From: Clostridium sp. CAG:628
Lineage (GTDB): Bacteria; Bacillota_I; Bacilli_A; RF39; UBA660
Assembly: GCA_000438415.1 (NCBI GenBank)
Contig: FR902218.1
Location: 1 to 5,066 of the forward strand
Reading direction: 5' to 3'
Length of the DNA stretch: 5,066 bases
Shown piece by piece: positions 1-5,066 of the stretch; within the stretch, counting starts at the first letter, position 1, and each line of letters starts with the position of its first letter. The position numbers were made by a program, and so were the translations under genes. The notes beneath the pieces were generated by a model. It worked only from the letters and a program-made list of their open reading frames with translations. It was not told the origin of the DNA and searched no databases.

Positions 1-37
1 ATATATAACTTAATTTATTTACATAATTATTAGTCAT
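1..37 (-). CDS. 5' end of an unidentified gene (partial, runs off the window)
   Basis: An ATG at 37-35 opens a reading frame of 12 codons that continues past the window edge; it reads MTNNYVNKLSYI. It is supported less by its length than by what precedes it: a near-perfect Shine-Dalgarno AAGGAGGA (52 down to 45) with 8 bases between GGAGG and the ATG, and a good sigma-A-type promoter further upstream (72-100). The gene is transcribed divergently from tmcAL. Twelve residues are too few to name a product; nothing in them indicates a signal peptide or a known family. That a real gene starts here is likely; its function is unknown. Confidence 0.75.
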   Translation of the reverse strand, partial: MTNNYVNKLSYI

Positions 38-71
38 AAAATTATCCTCCTTCTACTCTTAAACTAATAAA

Positions 72-100
72 AGTATACCAAAAAACACAAAAAACATCAA
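72..100 (-). promoter_or_regulatory. Promoter of the leftward partial gene
   Basis: Read on the minus strand, a -35 box TTGATG (100-95, 4 of 6 matches) is followed by a 17-base spacer and a -10 box TATACT (77-72, 5 of 6). The -10 is preceded by TGG, giving an extended -10 (TGn), and by a run of six T. The start of transcription would fall near position 65, giving a leader of roughly 28 bases that contains the RBS at 52-45. Spacing and both boxes fit the vegetative sigma factor. The -35 lies only four bases from the proposed -35 of the divergent tmcAL promoter, so the two polymerases may compete. Confidence 0.7.
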
Positions 101-104
101 GTAC

Positions 105-133
105 TTTTCAAAATAATTTTTTTTTGATAAAAT
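105..133 (+). promoter_or_regulatory. Promoter of tmcAL
   Basis: A -35-like TTTTCA (105-110, 4 of 6) and a -10 TAAAAT (128-133, 5 of 6) are separated by 17 bases. The -10 is extended by TGA (125-127) and preceded by a T-run at 117-125. The start of transcription would fall near position 140, so the leader would be only about 10 bases and begin almost at the RBS AGGTGAT (140-146). The -35 is weak; the extended -10 carries most of the evidence. Confidence 0.55.
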
Positions 134-149
134 ATGTACAGGTGATTTT

Positions 150-1277
150 ATGCAAATAATAGGTATTGTAACTGAATATAATCCATTTCATAATGGACAC
201 TTATATCAAATAAAGAAAATAAAAGAAATGTATCCCGACTCAGTTATAATAGTTGCAATGAGTGGTAACTATACAATGAGAGGAGAAATAAGTGTACTTG
301 ATAAATGGAATAAAACTAATATAGCTATTAATAATGGTATAGATATAGTTCTAGAAATACCTTTTATATATAGTAATCAATCAAGTGATATATTTAGTTA
401 TGCTGCATTAAAAATGTTAAATGAATTTAAAATAGAAAAATTAGTATTTGGTAGTGAAACAAATAACATAGACTTATTATCACTTGCCAGCAGCGTACAA
501 ATAGATAACAAAAAATTTGACTCATTAGTTAAAGATTATATGAGTAAAGGTTATAACTATCCTAGTAGTATTGGAAAAAGTATATACGAACTAACTGGAA
601 TAAAAATCAAAGAAAGTAATGATATTTTAGGAGTAAGCTATATAAAAGAAATACTTAAAAATAAATATAATATTAAACCAATAAGTATTAAAAGAACTAA
701 TAATTTTAAAACTAATACTAAAAAAAGTAATATAATAAGTGCTTACGAAATAAGAGAGTTTTTAAATAAAAATGAATCTATTAAAGAATATGTTCCTAAT
801 AATGTTACACCATATATTAAAAAAGTTGACTATGAAAAACTATTTAATTTAATAAAATACAAAGTAATAAGTGAAAAAAATTCTCTTAACAAGTATCATT
901 TAATAGATGAAGGAATAGAAAACAGAATATATGAAGGTGTTATAAAGTGTGATAACTATGATGATTTAGTAAAATATATATCTAATAAAAGAGTTACCAT
1001 AAACAAAGTAAATAGAATACTTATAAATATATTTGTTGGATTAACTAAAGAAGAAGCAAGTAATAAAGAATTATCTTATATTAAAATATTAGGTTTAAGT
1101 AAGAATGGAAAAAAATATTATTCTAAAATAAAAAAAGATATAAATATTAAAGTATGTAATAAATTTGAAAAAGAAGTAATGAATACTGAACTAAAAGCAA
1201 GTTATTTATATAGTATAATTACTAATGACAAAAGTATCTTTAATAGTGAAATTAAAGAACACACTAAAGTAATATAA
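150..1277 (+). CDS. tmcAL: tRNA(Met) cytidine acetate ligase TmcAL (YlbM family)
   Basis: Recognised as the HIGH-type nucleotidyltransferase-like TmcAL (older name YlbM, DUF795). Family knowledge: the enzyme activates acetate with ATP and acetylates C34, the wobble base of elongator tRNA(Met), forming ac4C in the cytoplasm; it is unrelated to the acetyl-CoA-dependent TmcA. Seen here: the N-terminal nucleotide-binding motif EYNPFHNGH (residues 9-17), the MSGNYTMRGE segment (37-46), VFGSE (99-103), NDILGVSYIKE (157-167), and SAYEIRE (197-203) at the place of the family's SATAIR-like motif. A basic region at 278-332 (KRVTINKVNRI, GLSKNGKKYY) fits tRNA contact. It has 375 residues, somewhat shorter than the roughly 400-415 usual in Bacillus, but no family block is obviously missing. 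The start is supported by the RBS AGGTGAT (140-146) and the motif lying right at the N-terminus. It is transcribed alone, with a terminator directly after the stop. Confidence 0.93.
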   Translation: MQIIGIVTEYNPFHNGHLYQIKKIKEMYPDSVIIVAMSGNYTMRGEISVLDKWNKTNIAINNGIDIVLEIPFIYSNQSSDIFSYAALKMLNEFKIEKLVFGSETNNIDLLSLASSVQIDNKKFDSLVKDYMSKGYNYPSSIGKSIYELTGIKIKESNDILGVSYIKEILKNKYNIKPISIKRTNNFKTNTKKSNIISAYEIREFLNKNESIKEYVPNNVTPYIKKVDYEKLFNLIKYKVISEKNSLNKYHLIDEGIENRIYEGVIKCDNYDDLVKYISNKRVTINKVNRILINIFVGLTKEEASNKELSYIKILGLSKNGKKYYSKIKKDINIKVCNKFEKEVMNTELKASYLYSIITNDKSIFNSEIKEHTKVI

Positions 1278-1306
1278 AAAATGTAGAACTTTACTCTACA
1301 TTTTTT
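1276..1306. terminator. Bidirectional rho-independent terminator between tmcAL and the CDF gene
   Basis: A 12-bp perfect stem (1276-1287 paired with 1295-1306) closes a 7-base loop ACTTTAC. The core is TGTAGA/TCTACA with flanking A-run and T-run, so both strands end in six T. It serves the convergent genes tmcAL (plus) and the CDF transporter (minus). The first arm starts inside the tmcAL stop codon; the loop and second arm contain the CDF stop codon (1293-1291) and its final codons, so the terminator is partly coding. Confidence 0.88.
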
Positions 1307-2154
1307 GTATTTTTAGGTTTAAAGTTAACAGTAACATACCTAATACTCATATCACTTCTTTTTAATTCTTTCTTAATACTTTGTTCTAACTTATAAACTT
1401 CATTAATATTAATATTATTTTTTAAAATCAAATCTATTATAGCATCATAGTAGTGTCCATACTTAATTAAAGTAACTCTTCTTATCTTATATAAATTACT
1501 TTTAATAATTTCTTTAACAGAATTTATTTTACTATTATCAGTTTCCACTTCTCCTAAAATACTACTAACATTTTTAAGAAGTATTTCTATTCCTACTTTA
1601 ATACTCATAAAAGCAATAACTACACTTCCAATAATATCAGCATATTTAAAATACTTATTATCACTTCCTAAGAAAGAAATAAGAATAAATACAAACCCTA
1701 AAATAGAATTATACATATCATATCTACTCTCTACTCCATTTGCGAGTATAATATTACTACCCATTTCTTTTCCTTTTTTTAGTAAATAAGTACTTAATAT
1801 AAATTTAATAACAATAGTTATTCCAATAACCACTAAAGCACTTTTATTAGGTACTTTTACTTTTCCATTAAATGAAGTAACCATAATACTAAGTCCAAGC
1901 CAAATAATAAAGAAACTCATTATAATACTAGTTAAATATTCTATTCTACCATGTCCATAAGGATGTTCTTTATCTGGTTTCTTACTAGAAAGTTTATCTC
2001 CTATAAGACCTATAATATCAGTTGACATATCACTAAAAGAATGTACAGCATCTGATATAAGTGTTTTAGAATTACCTAGTACACTTCCAATAAACTTAAC
2101 TATTGTAAGAAATAAATTAACAATTAAACTTTTTAATAATATTTTAGAACTCAT
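1291..2154 (-). CDS. Cation diffusion facilitator (CDF) family metal transporter with atypical metal ligands
   Basis: An inner-membrane divalent-cation/proton antiporter of the CDF family, expected to export Zn, Mn, Fe or a related ion; the substrate cannot be assigned. Numbering is from the ATG at 2154 (287 residues). Six hydrophobic helices fall near 4-26, 30-52, 73-93, 104-126, 136-163 and 170-192, followed by a cytoplasmic domain of about 95 residues. The helix 2 motif DAVHSFSD gives the site-A pair H38/D42. The signature PDKEHPYGHGRIE keeps D61, H64 and H68 (site B in E. coli YiiP). In helix 5 the usual HxxxD or DxxxD reads E142-S-R-Y-D146. The cytoplasmic-domain histidines of YiiP appear replaced by I243, Y254 and N277. 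An ATG four codons upstream (2166) is in frame, but only the 2154 start has an RBS. Probably co-transcribed with polA. Family assignment is firm; activity and metal are inferred. Confidence 0.9.
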   Translation of the reverse strand: MSSKILLKSLIVNLFLTIVKFIGSVLGNSKTLISDAVHSFSDMSTDIIGLIGDKLSSKKPDKEHPYGHGRIEYLTSIIMSFFIIWLGLSIMVTSFNGKVKVPNKSALVVIGITIVIKFILSTYLLKKGKEMGSNIILANGVESRYDMYNSILGFVFILISFLGSDNKYFKYADIIGSVVIAFMSIKVGIEILLKNVSSILGEVETDNSKINSVKEIIKSNLYKIRRVTLIKYGHYYDAIIDLILKNNININEVYKLEQSIKKELKRSDMSIRYVTVNFKPKNTKNVE

Positions 2155-2157
2155 ATT

Positions 2158-2164
2158 TCTCTCC
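2158..2164 (-). promoter_or_regulatory. RBS that decides the CDF gene start
   Basis: On the minus strand GGAGAGA (2164-2158) lies just before the ATG at 2154, with six bases between GGAG and the start. The alternative upstream ATG at 2166 has only A/T-rich sequence without a purine-rich SD before it, and the RBS would then sit inside its own coding sequence. The shorter protein also begins closer to the first membrane helix. Confidence 0.65.
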
Positions 2165-2175
2165 ATTCATTTTAT

Positions 2176-2189
2176 ATGAATTTATTCAT
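2176..2189. promoter_or_regulatory. 14-bp palindrome ATGAAT-TT-ATTCAT upstream of the CDF gene
   Basis: Perfect 6-bp arms flank a two-base centre. The palindrome sits directly upstream of the CDF RBS and overlaps the edge of the larger hairpin by three bases (2187-2189). It has the size and symmetry of a binding site for a dimeric repressor, which would suit a metal-responsive transporter gene, but A/T-rich palindromes of this length also occur by chance here. The operator role is a guess. Confidence 0.3.
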
Positions 2190-2226
2190 TCCGAATTTTC
2201 TTGCATTTGCAGGAATATTCGGAATG
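2187..2226. repeat. Near-perfect 40-bp inverted repeat (hairpin) between polA and the CDF gene
   Basis: Left arm 2187-2204 and right arm 2209-2226 pair at 16 of 18 positions around the loop ATTT. The outer ten pairs (CATTCCGAAT with ATTCGGAATG) are unbroken; the mismatches are 2197/2216 (T-T) and 2201/2212 (T-G, a wobble only in plus-strand RNA). It starts 20 bases after the polA stop codon on the minus strand. Neither side is followed by a T-run, so it is not a standard intrinsic terminator. It could protect or mark the polA-CDF transcript for processing, be a protein-binding site, or be one copy of a dispersed palindromic repeat. The structure is certain; its role is unknown. Confidence 0.85.
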
Positions 2227-2245
2227 TCATATTTAACTAAACAAT

Positions 2246-4831
2246 TTATTTAGCATCATACCAATTATCACCAATATCACTTTCAACCTTAAGTGGTACT
2301 AATAAAGTGTATGTATTTTCCATAATATTTGTTACTAATTCTTTAGTTACTTCAAGTTCATTCTTAGGTACACTAAACACTAGTTCATCATGAACCTGTA
2401 CTAACATCTTACTATTTAAGTTTCTTCTTGTTAGTTCTTTATCAATTTCTATCATAGCCTTCTTTATAATATCAGCCCCAGTCCCTTGTAAAGGCGTATT
2501 TAATGCAATTCTCTCTCCACTTTTTCTAATAATATAATTAGTATTCTTTAACTCATCTATTACTCTTTTTCTTCCAAACAAAGTTCTAACATATCCATGT
2601 TCTTTAGCAAAACTAACAATATTATCCATATACTCTTTTACTTTAGGATACATCATTAAATACTTATCTATATATATTTTAGCCTCTTTAGGAGCTAAAT
2701 GTAAATTTTCTCCAAGTCCAAAACCACTAATACCATAAACTATACCAAAAATAACAGCCTTTGCAGTTCTTCTTTGTTCCTTAGTCACTTCATTAATTGG
2801 TACATCAAACACATCACTTGCTACTTTAGTATGTATATCTTCTCCAGTATTAAAAGCATTAATCATATTCTCATCTTTAGAAATATGTGCCATTAAACGC
2901 AGTTCTATTTGAGAATAATCTGCATCTAATAAAACACACCCTTCTTCTGGTACAAAAGCCTTTCTAATAATTCTACCCTCTTCACTTCTTATAGGAATAT
3001 TTTGTAAATTAGGAAGTACACTAGAAAGTCTTCCAGTTCTAGTAATAGCTTGCTTATATATTGTATGTATTTTTCCATCTTCTAATATATAACTCTTTAA
3101 TTTATCAGTATATCCACTCATTAGCTTATATAAATTTCTATATTCTAAAATACACTTAATAATTGGATGCATATCATAATATTTTATAAGAGTATCATGA
3201 TCAGTTGAATACCCATTTTTTCCTTTTTTCTTTCCATGAGGTAAATCTAACTTTTCAAATAAAACTTCACCCATTTGTTTAGCACTTTGTATATTAAATT
3301 CACATCCAGCATATCCATAAATTTCCTTAGTTAAATTACTAAGCCTTCTTTCTAAAGAATCATGTAACTCATCTATTACTTCACTACTAGCCCTTATACC
3401 ATTTATCTCCATACTCGCTAAAACATTTACTAAAGGCATTTCTATATCATTAAACAAATTAATCATTTCTTCATTAACAAGTTCATTAATATATTTACTT
3501 TTAGTTTCATAAATATACTTACTCTTACTAGATAAAATACTATAAAGTTGTTCATTACTTACTATAACACTATCATTCTTAACTATACTATCATAAAAAG
3601 GAATATCATATCCACAAGTATTAGCAATATAAGAAATATCATCTTTAACATTATAATTAAGTAAATATGTTGCTATCATATTATCAAATTTACAATTATT
3701 AAGTACTATACCATATCTTCTTAAAAAACATATACTCTTCTTTAAATCATAAGTACTATCTGCATAACTAAATATATCTTTATTCATAATAACCGCATCT
3801 TCACTAAGTATATAAGTATTCTCTCCATCATATATAGATAACCCTACAAACTTAGCAGTATGATAGTTTTCATTACTAACTTCTAAATAGAAAGAAAATG
3901 GTTTACTTATATTCAATTTGTTATTAACTAATATATAACTTACTTCTTTTCTAGGATTATTAATCACTTCACTATCTAATTTTTTAAGCATACTAAAAAA
4001 CTCTAAATCTTTATAAATATTCTTTAACTTAGTTAAATTTCTATCTTTTAATTTAATATCATTAAAACTCATATTAACAGGAACTTCTTTATATATAGTA
4101 GCAATTTTTTTACTAAAATAAGCACTTTCTTTTCCTTCAATTAACTTATCTTTAGTTTTACCTTTAACACTATCTATATTATCATATAAGTTCTCAATAG
4201 TATCATATTCATGTAATAAATTAAGTGCAGTCTTTTCACCTATTCCCTTAACCCCAGGAATATTATCTGATGCATCCCCCATAAGTGCCTTTAAATCTAT
4301 CATTCTAATAGGCTTTAATCCATATGTATCAAAAAATACTTGTTCATTCATTAATATATAATCTTTTTGTTTAAGAAGTTTTACATTTACATCATGACTA
4401 ATTAACTGAAGTAAATCCTTATCACTACTAACTATAGTTGCATCATACATATCATCTTCATCAGCCATTCTAGCAAATGTACCAATTATATCATCTGCTT
4501 CATAATTATCTACTCCTAAACTAACTATTCCCATTGCATCAAGTATATCATAAGCAATTGGAAATTGCTTTAATAAGTCTTTTGGTGTTTCAATTCTTCC
4601 GGATTTATATTCAGCATACTCTTCATGTCTAAAGTTTTTCCCTTTATCAAAAGCTACTACTACATATTCAGGCTTCTCTTCATTCATAATTTTATTAATC
4701 ATATTAACAAAACCAAATAAAGCATTTGTAGGAAAATCTTTACTATTCTTCATTAAATTTCCACTATAAGCAGTAGCATAATAACTTCTAAATAACAAAT
4801 TATTCCCATCAATTAATATTGCACGTTTCAT
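2246..4831 (-). CDS. polA: DNA polymerase I, proofreading domain degenerate
   Basis: A family A DNA polymerase that fills gaps in repair and removes RNA primers from Okazaki fragments. It has 861 residues, close to the usual 870-930. The 5' nuclease domain (about 1-290) keeps its acidic residues: D8 in DGNN, D62, E111/D113/D114 in YEADD, D137/D139 in SSDKD and D186/D189 in GDASDN, then the helix-hairpin-helix PGVKGIGEKTA. The 3'-5' exonuclease domain (about 300-455) is decayed: the DxE motif reads Y315-L-E317, as expected for non-proofreading Bacillota enzymes. The polymerase domain (about 456-861) has motif A DADYSQIELR (catalytic D638, E643), motif B RRTAKAVIFGIVYG (R687, K691, F695, Y699) and motif C VHDE (D815, E816). 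I694 in motif B replaces the Asn usual in this position. The MKRAILIDGNN start and the RBS AGAGGA (4845-4840) fix the N-terminus. The CDF gene follows 91 bases downstream. Confidence 0.97.
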   Translation of the reverse strand: MKRAILIDGNNLLFRSYYATAYSGNLMKNSKDFPTNALFGFVNMINKIMNEEKPEYVVVAFDKGKNFRHEEYAEYKSGRIETPKDLLKQFPIAYDILDAMGIVSLGVDNYEADDIIGTFARMADEDDMYDATIVSSDKDLLQLISHDVNVKLLKQKDYILMNEQVFFDTYGLKPIRMIDLKALMGDASDNIPGVKGIGEKTALNLLHEYDTIENLYDNIDSVKGKTKDKLIEGKESAYFSKKIATIYKEVPVNMSFNDIKLKDRNLTKLKNIYKDLEFFSMLKKLDSEVINNPRKEVSYILVNNKLNISKPFSFYLEVSNENYHTAKFVGLSIYDGENTYILSEDAVIMNKDIFSYADSTYDLKKSICFLRRYGIVLNNCKFDNMIATYLLNYNVKDDISYIANTCGYDIPFYDSIVKNDSVIVSNEQLYSILSSKSKYIYETKSKYINELVNEEMINLFNDIEMPLVNVLASMEINGIRASSEVIDELHDSLERRLSNLTKEIYGYAGCEFNIQSAKQMGEVLFEKLDLPHGKKKGKNGYSTDHDTLIKYYDMHPIIKCILEYRNLYKLMSGYTDKLKSYILEDGKIHTIYKQAITRTGRLSSVLPNLQNIPIRSEEGRIIRKAFVPEEGCVLLDADYSQIELRLMAHISKDENMINAFNTGEDIHTKVASDVFDVPINEVTKEQRRTAKAVIFGIVYGISGFGLGENLHLAPKEAKIYIDKYLMMYPKVKEYMDNIVSFAKEHGYVRTLFGRKRVIDELKNTNYIIRKSGERIALNTPLQGTGADIIKKAMIEIDKELTRRNLNSKMLVQVHDELVFSVPKNELEVTKELVTNIMENTYTLLVPLKVESDIGDNWYDAK

Positions 4832-4851
4832 ATTTCACATCCTCTTTTAAT

Positions 4852-4865
4852 ATTGTACCAAAAAA
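4852..4865 (-). promoter_or_regulatory. Extended -10 promoter of polA, built on a terminator T-run
   Basis: On the minus strand, TTTTTT-GG-TACAAT (4865-4852) gives a -10 TACAAT (5 of 6) with a TGG extension. The -35 region 17 bases upstream reads TTTTTA (4880-4875, 3 of 6) and is weak. The start of transcription would be near 4845, at the RBS itself, giving a leader of about 14 bases. The six T are also the tail of the terminator of the gene upstream, so one gene's end and the next gene's promoter share bases. The close match to the promoter at 72-85 raises confidence. Confidence 0.55.
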
Positions 4866-4900
4866 TAAGTAACTTAAAAAGATTAAATTACTTATTTCTT
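4860..4900 (-). terminator. Rho-independent terminator of the gene entering at the right edge
   Basis: A perfect 10-bp inverted repeat, AAATAAGTAA (4863-4872) with TTACTTATTT (4888-4897), is extended by four inner pairs (4874-4877 with 4883-4886) around a 5-base loop. Read on the minus strand it lies 24 bases after the stop codon at 4924 and ends in a six-T run. The stem is poor in G/C, so it may terminate only partly and let some transcription continue into polA; it suits an organism this AT-rich. Confidence 0.65.
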
Positions 4901-4923
4901 AAAAATTATTCCAATTTATTCTA

Positions 4924-5066
4924 TTAGCATCCACTTTCAGTTTCCAAAATTGTATATGGGTTAGTTGAAGATCCATCTCCTGTACCATATTTGATACATG
5001 ATTTAAGAGATAGGACTGGACGCACGGTATAAGTAAGGCTTACACGGTAGTCGAACAAGTACGTAT
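4924..5066 (-). CDS. C-terminal end of an unidentified gene (partial; possible secreted or surface protein)
   Basis: On the minus strand an open frame enters at the right edge and ends at TAA (4926-4924), giving 46 residues; the first complete codon starts at 5064. Both other minus frames hit stops within this stretch, and a terminator follows 24 bases later, so a real gene end is likely. The tail contains YRVSLTYTVRPVLSLKS and, further on, GTGDGSSTNPYTI, ending in SGC. The pattern 'RPV-SLK ... GDGS--NPY-I' resembles from memory the C-termini of uncharacterised surface or pilin-like proteins in low-GC Bacillota; this is a tentative likeness, not an identification. GC is about 39% by hand count over 4927-5066, above most of the window, and both Arg codons are CGT. 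It is read in the same direction as polA but appears to be a separate transcript. Confidence 0.65.
   Translation of the reverse strand, partial: TYLFDYRVSLTYTVRPVLSLKSCIKYGTGDGSSTNPYTILETESGC

Noticed and set aside
2171..2176. TATAAA on the minus strand as a -10 box for the CDF gene
   Set aside because: No -35 at a workable distance, no T-run or TG extension like the other promoters, and transcription would start within the RBS at 2164-2158.
2187..2226. Calling the 40-bp hairpin the terminator of polA
   Set aside because: After the hairpin the minus strand reads AATAAATTC and the plus strand reads TCATATTT; neither has the T-run seen after the two terminators accepted here.
3450..3935. Frameshift or damage in the middle of polA
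   Set aside because: The 3'-5' exonuclease domain is diverged but the frame is open and flanked by intact domains; loss of proofreading residues is usual for Bacillota PolA.
1..5066. UGA read as tryptophan, as in many Mollicutes
   Set aside because: The Trp codons checked in tmcAL, the CDF gene and polA are TGG, no in-frame TGA occurs in the genes, and all visible stops are TAA. Standard code explains everything.
4927..5066. A tRNA or structured RNA at the right edge because of the raised GC
   Set aside because: No cloverleaf with a TTCRANY arm and CCA-type acceptor could be formed, and one minus frame stays open to a stop followed by a terminator.
1..5066. CRISPR array, insertion sequence or prophage boundary
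   Set aside because: No regularly spaced repeats, no transposase or integrase reading frame, and no terminal inverted or direct repeats bounding a gene were seen.

Overview
The window is a compact, very AT-rich stretch of bacterial chromosome. Hand counts in places fall below 20% GC. Coding DNA runs nearly wall to wall. Every Trp codon I checked is TGG, all four visible stops are TAA, and Shine-Dalgarno sites are of the AGGAGG type. This fits a low-GC Bacillota lineage (Bacilli or Mollicutes-related, perhaps an uncultured gut or host-associated group) using the standard bacterial code. The genus cannot be fixed from the sequence.

Layout: (1) Positions 1-37, minus strand, hold the first 12 codons of a gene running out of the window, with a strong promoter and a textbook RBS. 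(2) Positions 38-149 form a divergent promoter region. (3) Positions 150-1277, plus strand, encode the tRNA(Met) cytidine acetate ligase TmcAL. (4) A bidirectional terminator at 1276-1306 separates it from the convergent gene and overlaps that gene's last codons. (5) Positions 1291-2154, minus strand, encode a cation diffusion facilitator (CDF) metal transporter with altered metal ligands. (6) Positions 2155-2245 hold a 40-bp, almost perfect hairpin and a 14-bp palindrome. (7) Positions 2246-4831, minus strand, encode a full-length DNA polymerase I with active-looking 5' nuclease and polymerase domains but a decayed proofreading domain. (8) Positions 4832-4923 hold the polA promoter, fused to the terminator of the next gene upstream. 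(9) Positions 4924-5066, minus strand, are the C-terminal end of an unidentified gene, with higher GC than most of the window. There is no gene-free stretch longer than about 110 bases.

The genes are mostly housekeeping and functionally unrelated: tRNA anticodon modification, metal efflux, and DNA repair/Okazaki-fragment processing. polA and the CDF gene probably share a transcript, because no convincing promoter precedes the CDF gene.

I see no new multi-gene system. The points most worth a second look are a 14-base promoter signature (T6-G-R-TANAMT) shared by all three recognisable promoters, the near-perfect 40-bp hairpin between polA and the CDF gene, the unusual H-x3-D / E-x3-D metal-site residues of the CDF protein, and an Ile replacing the usual Asn in the polymerase O-helix.
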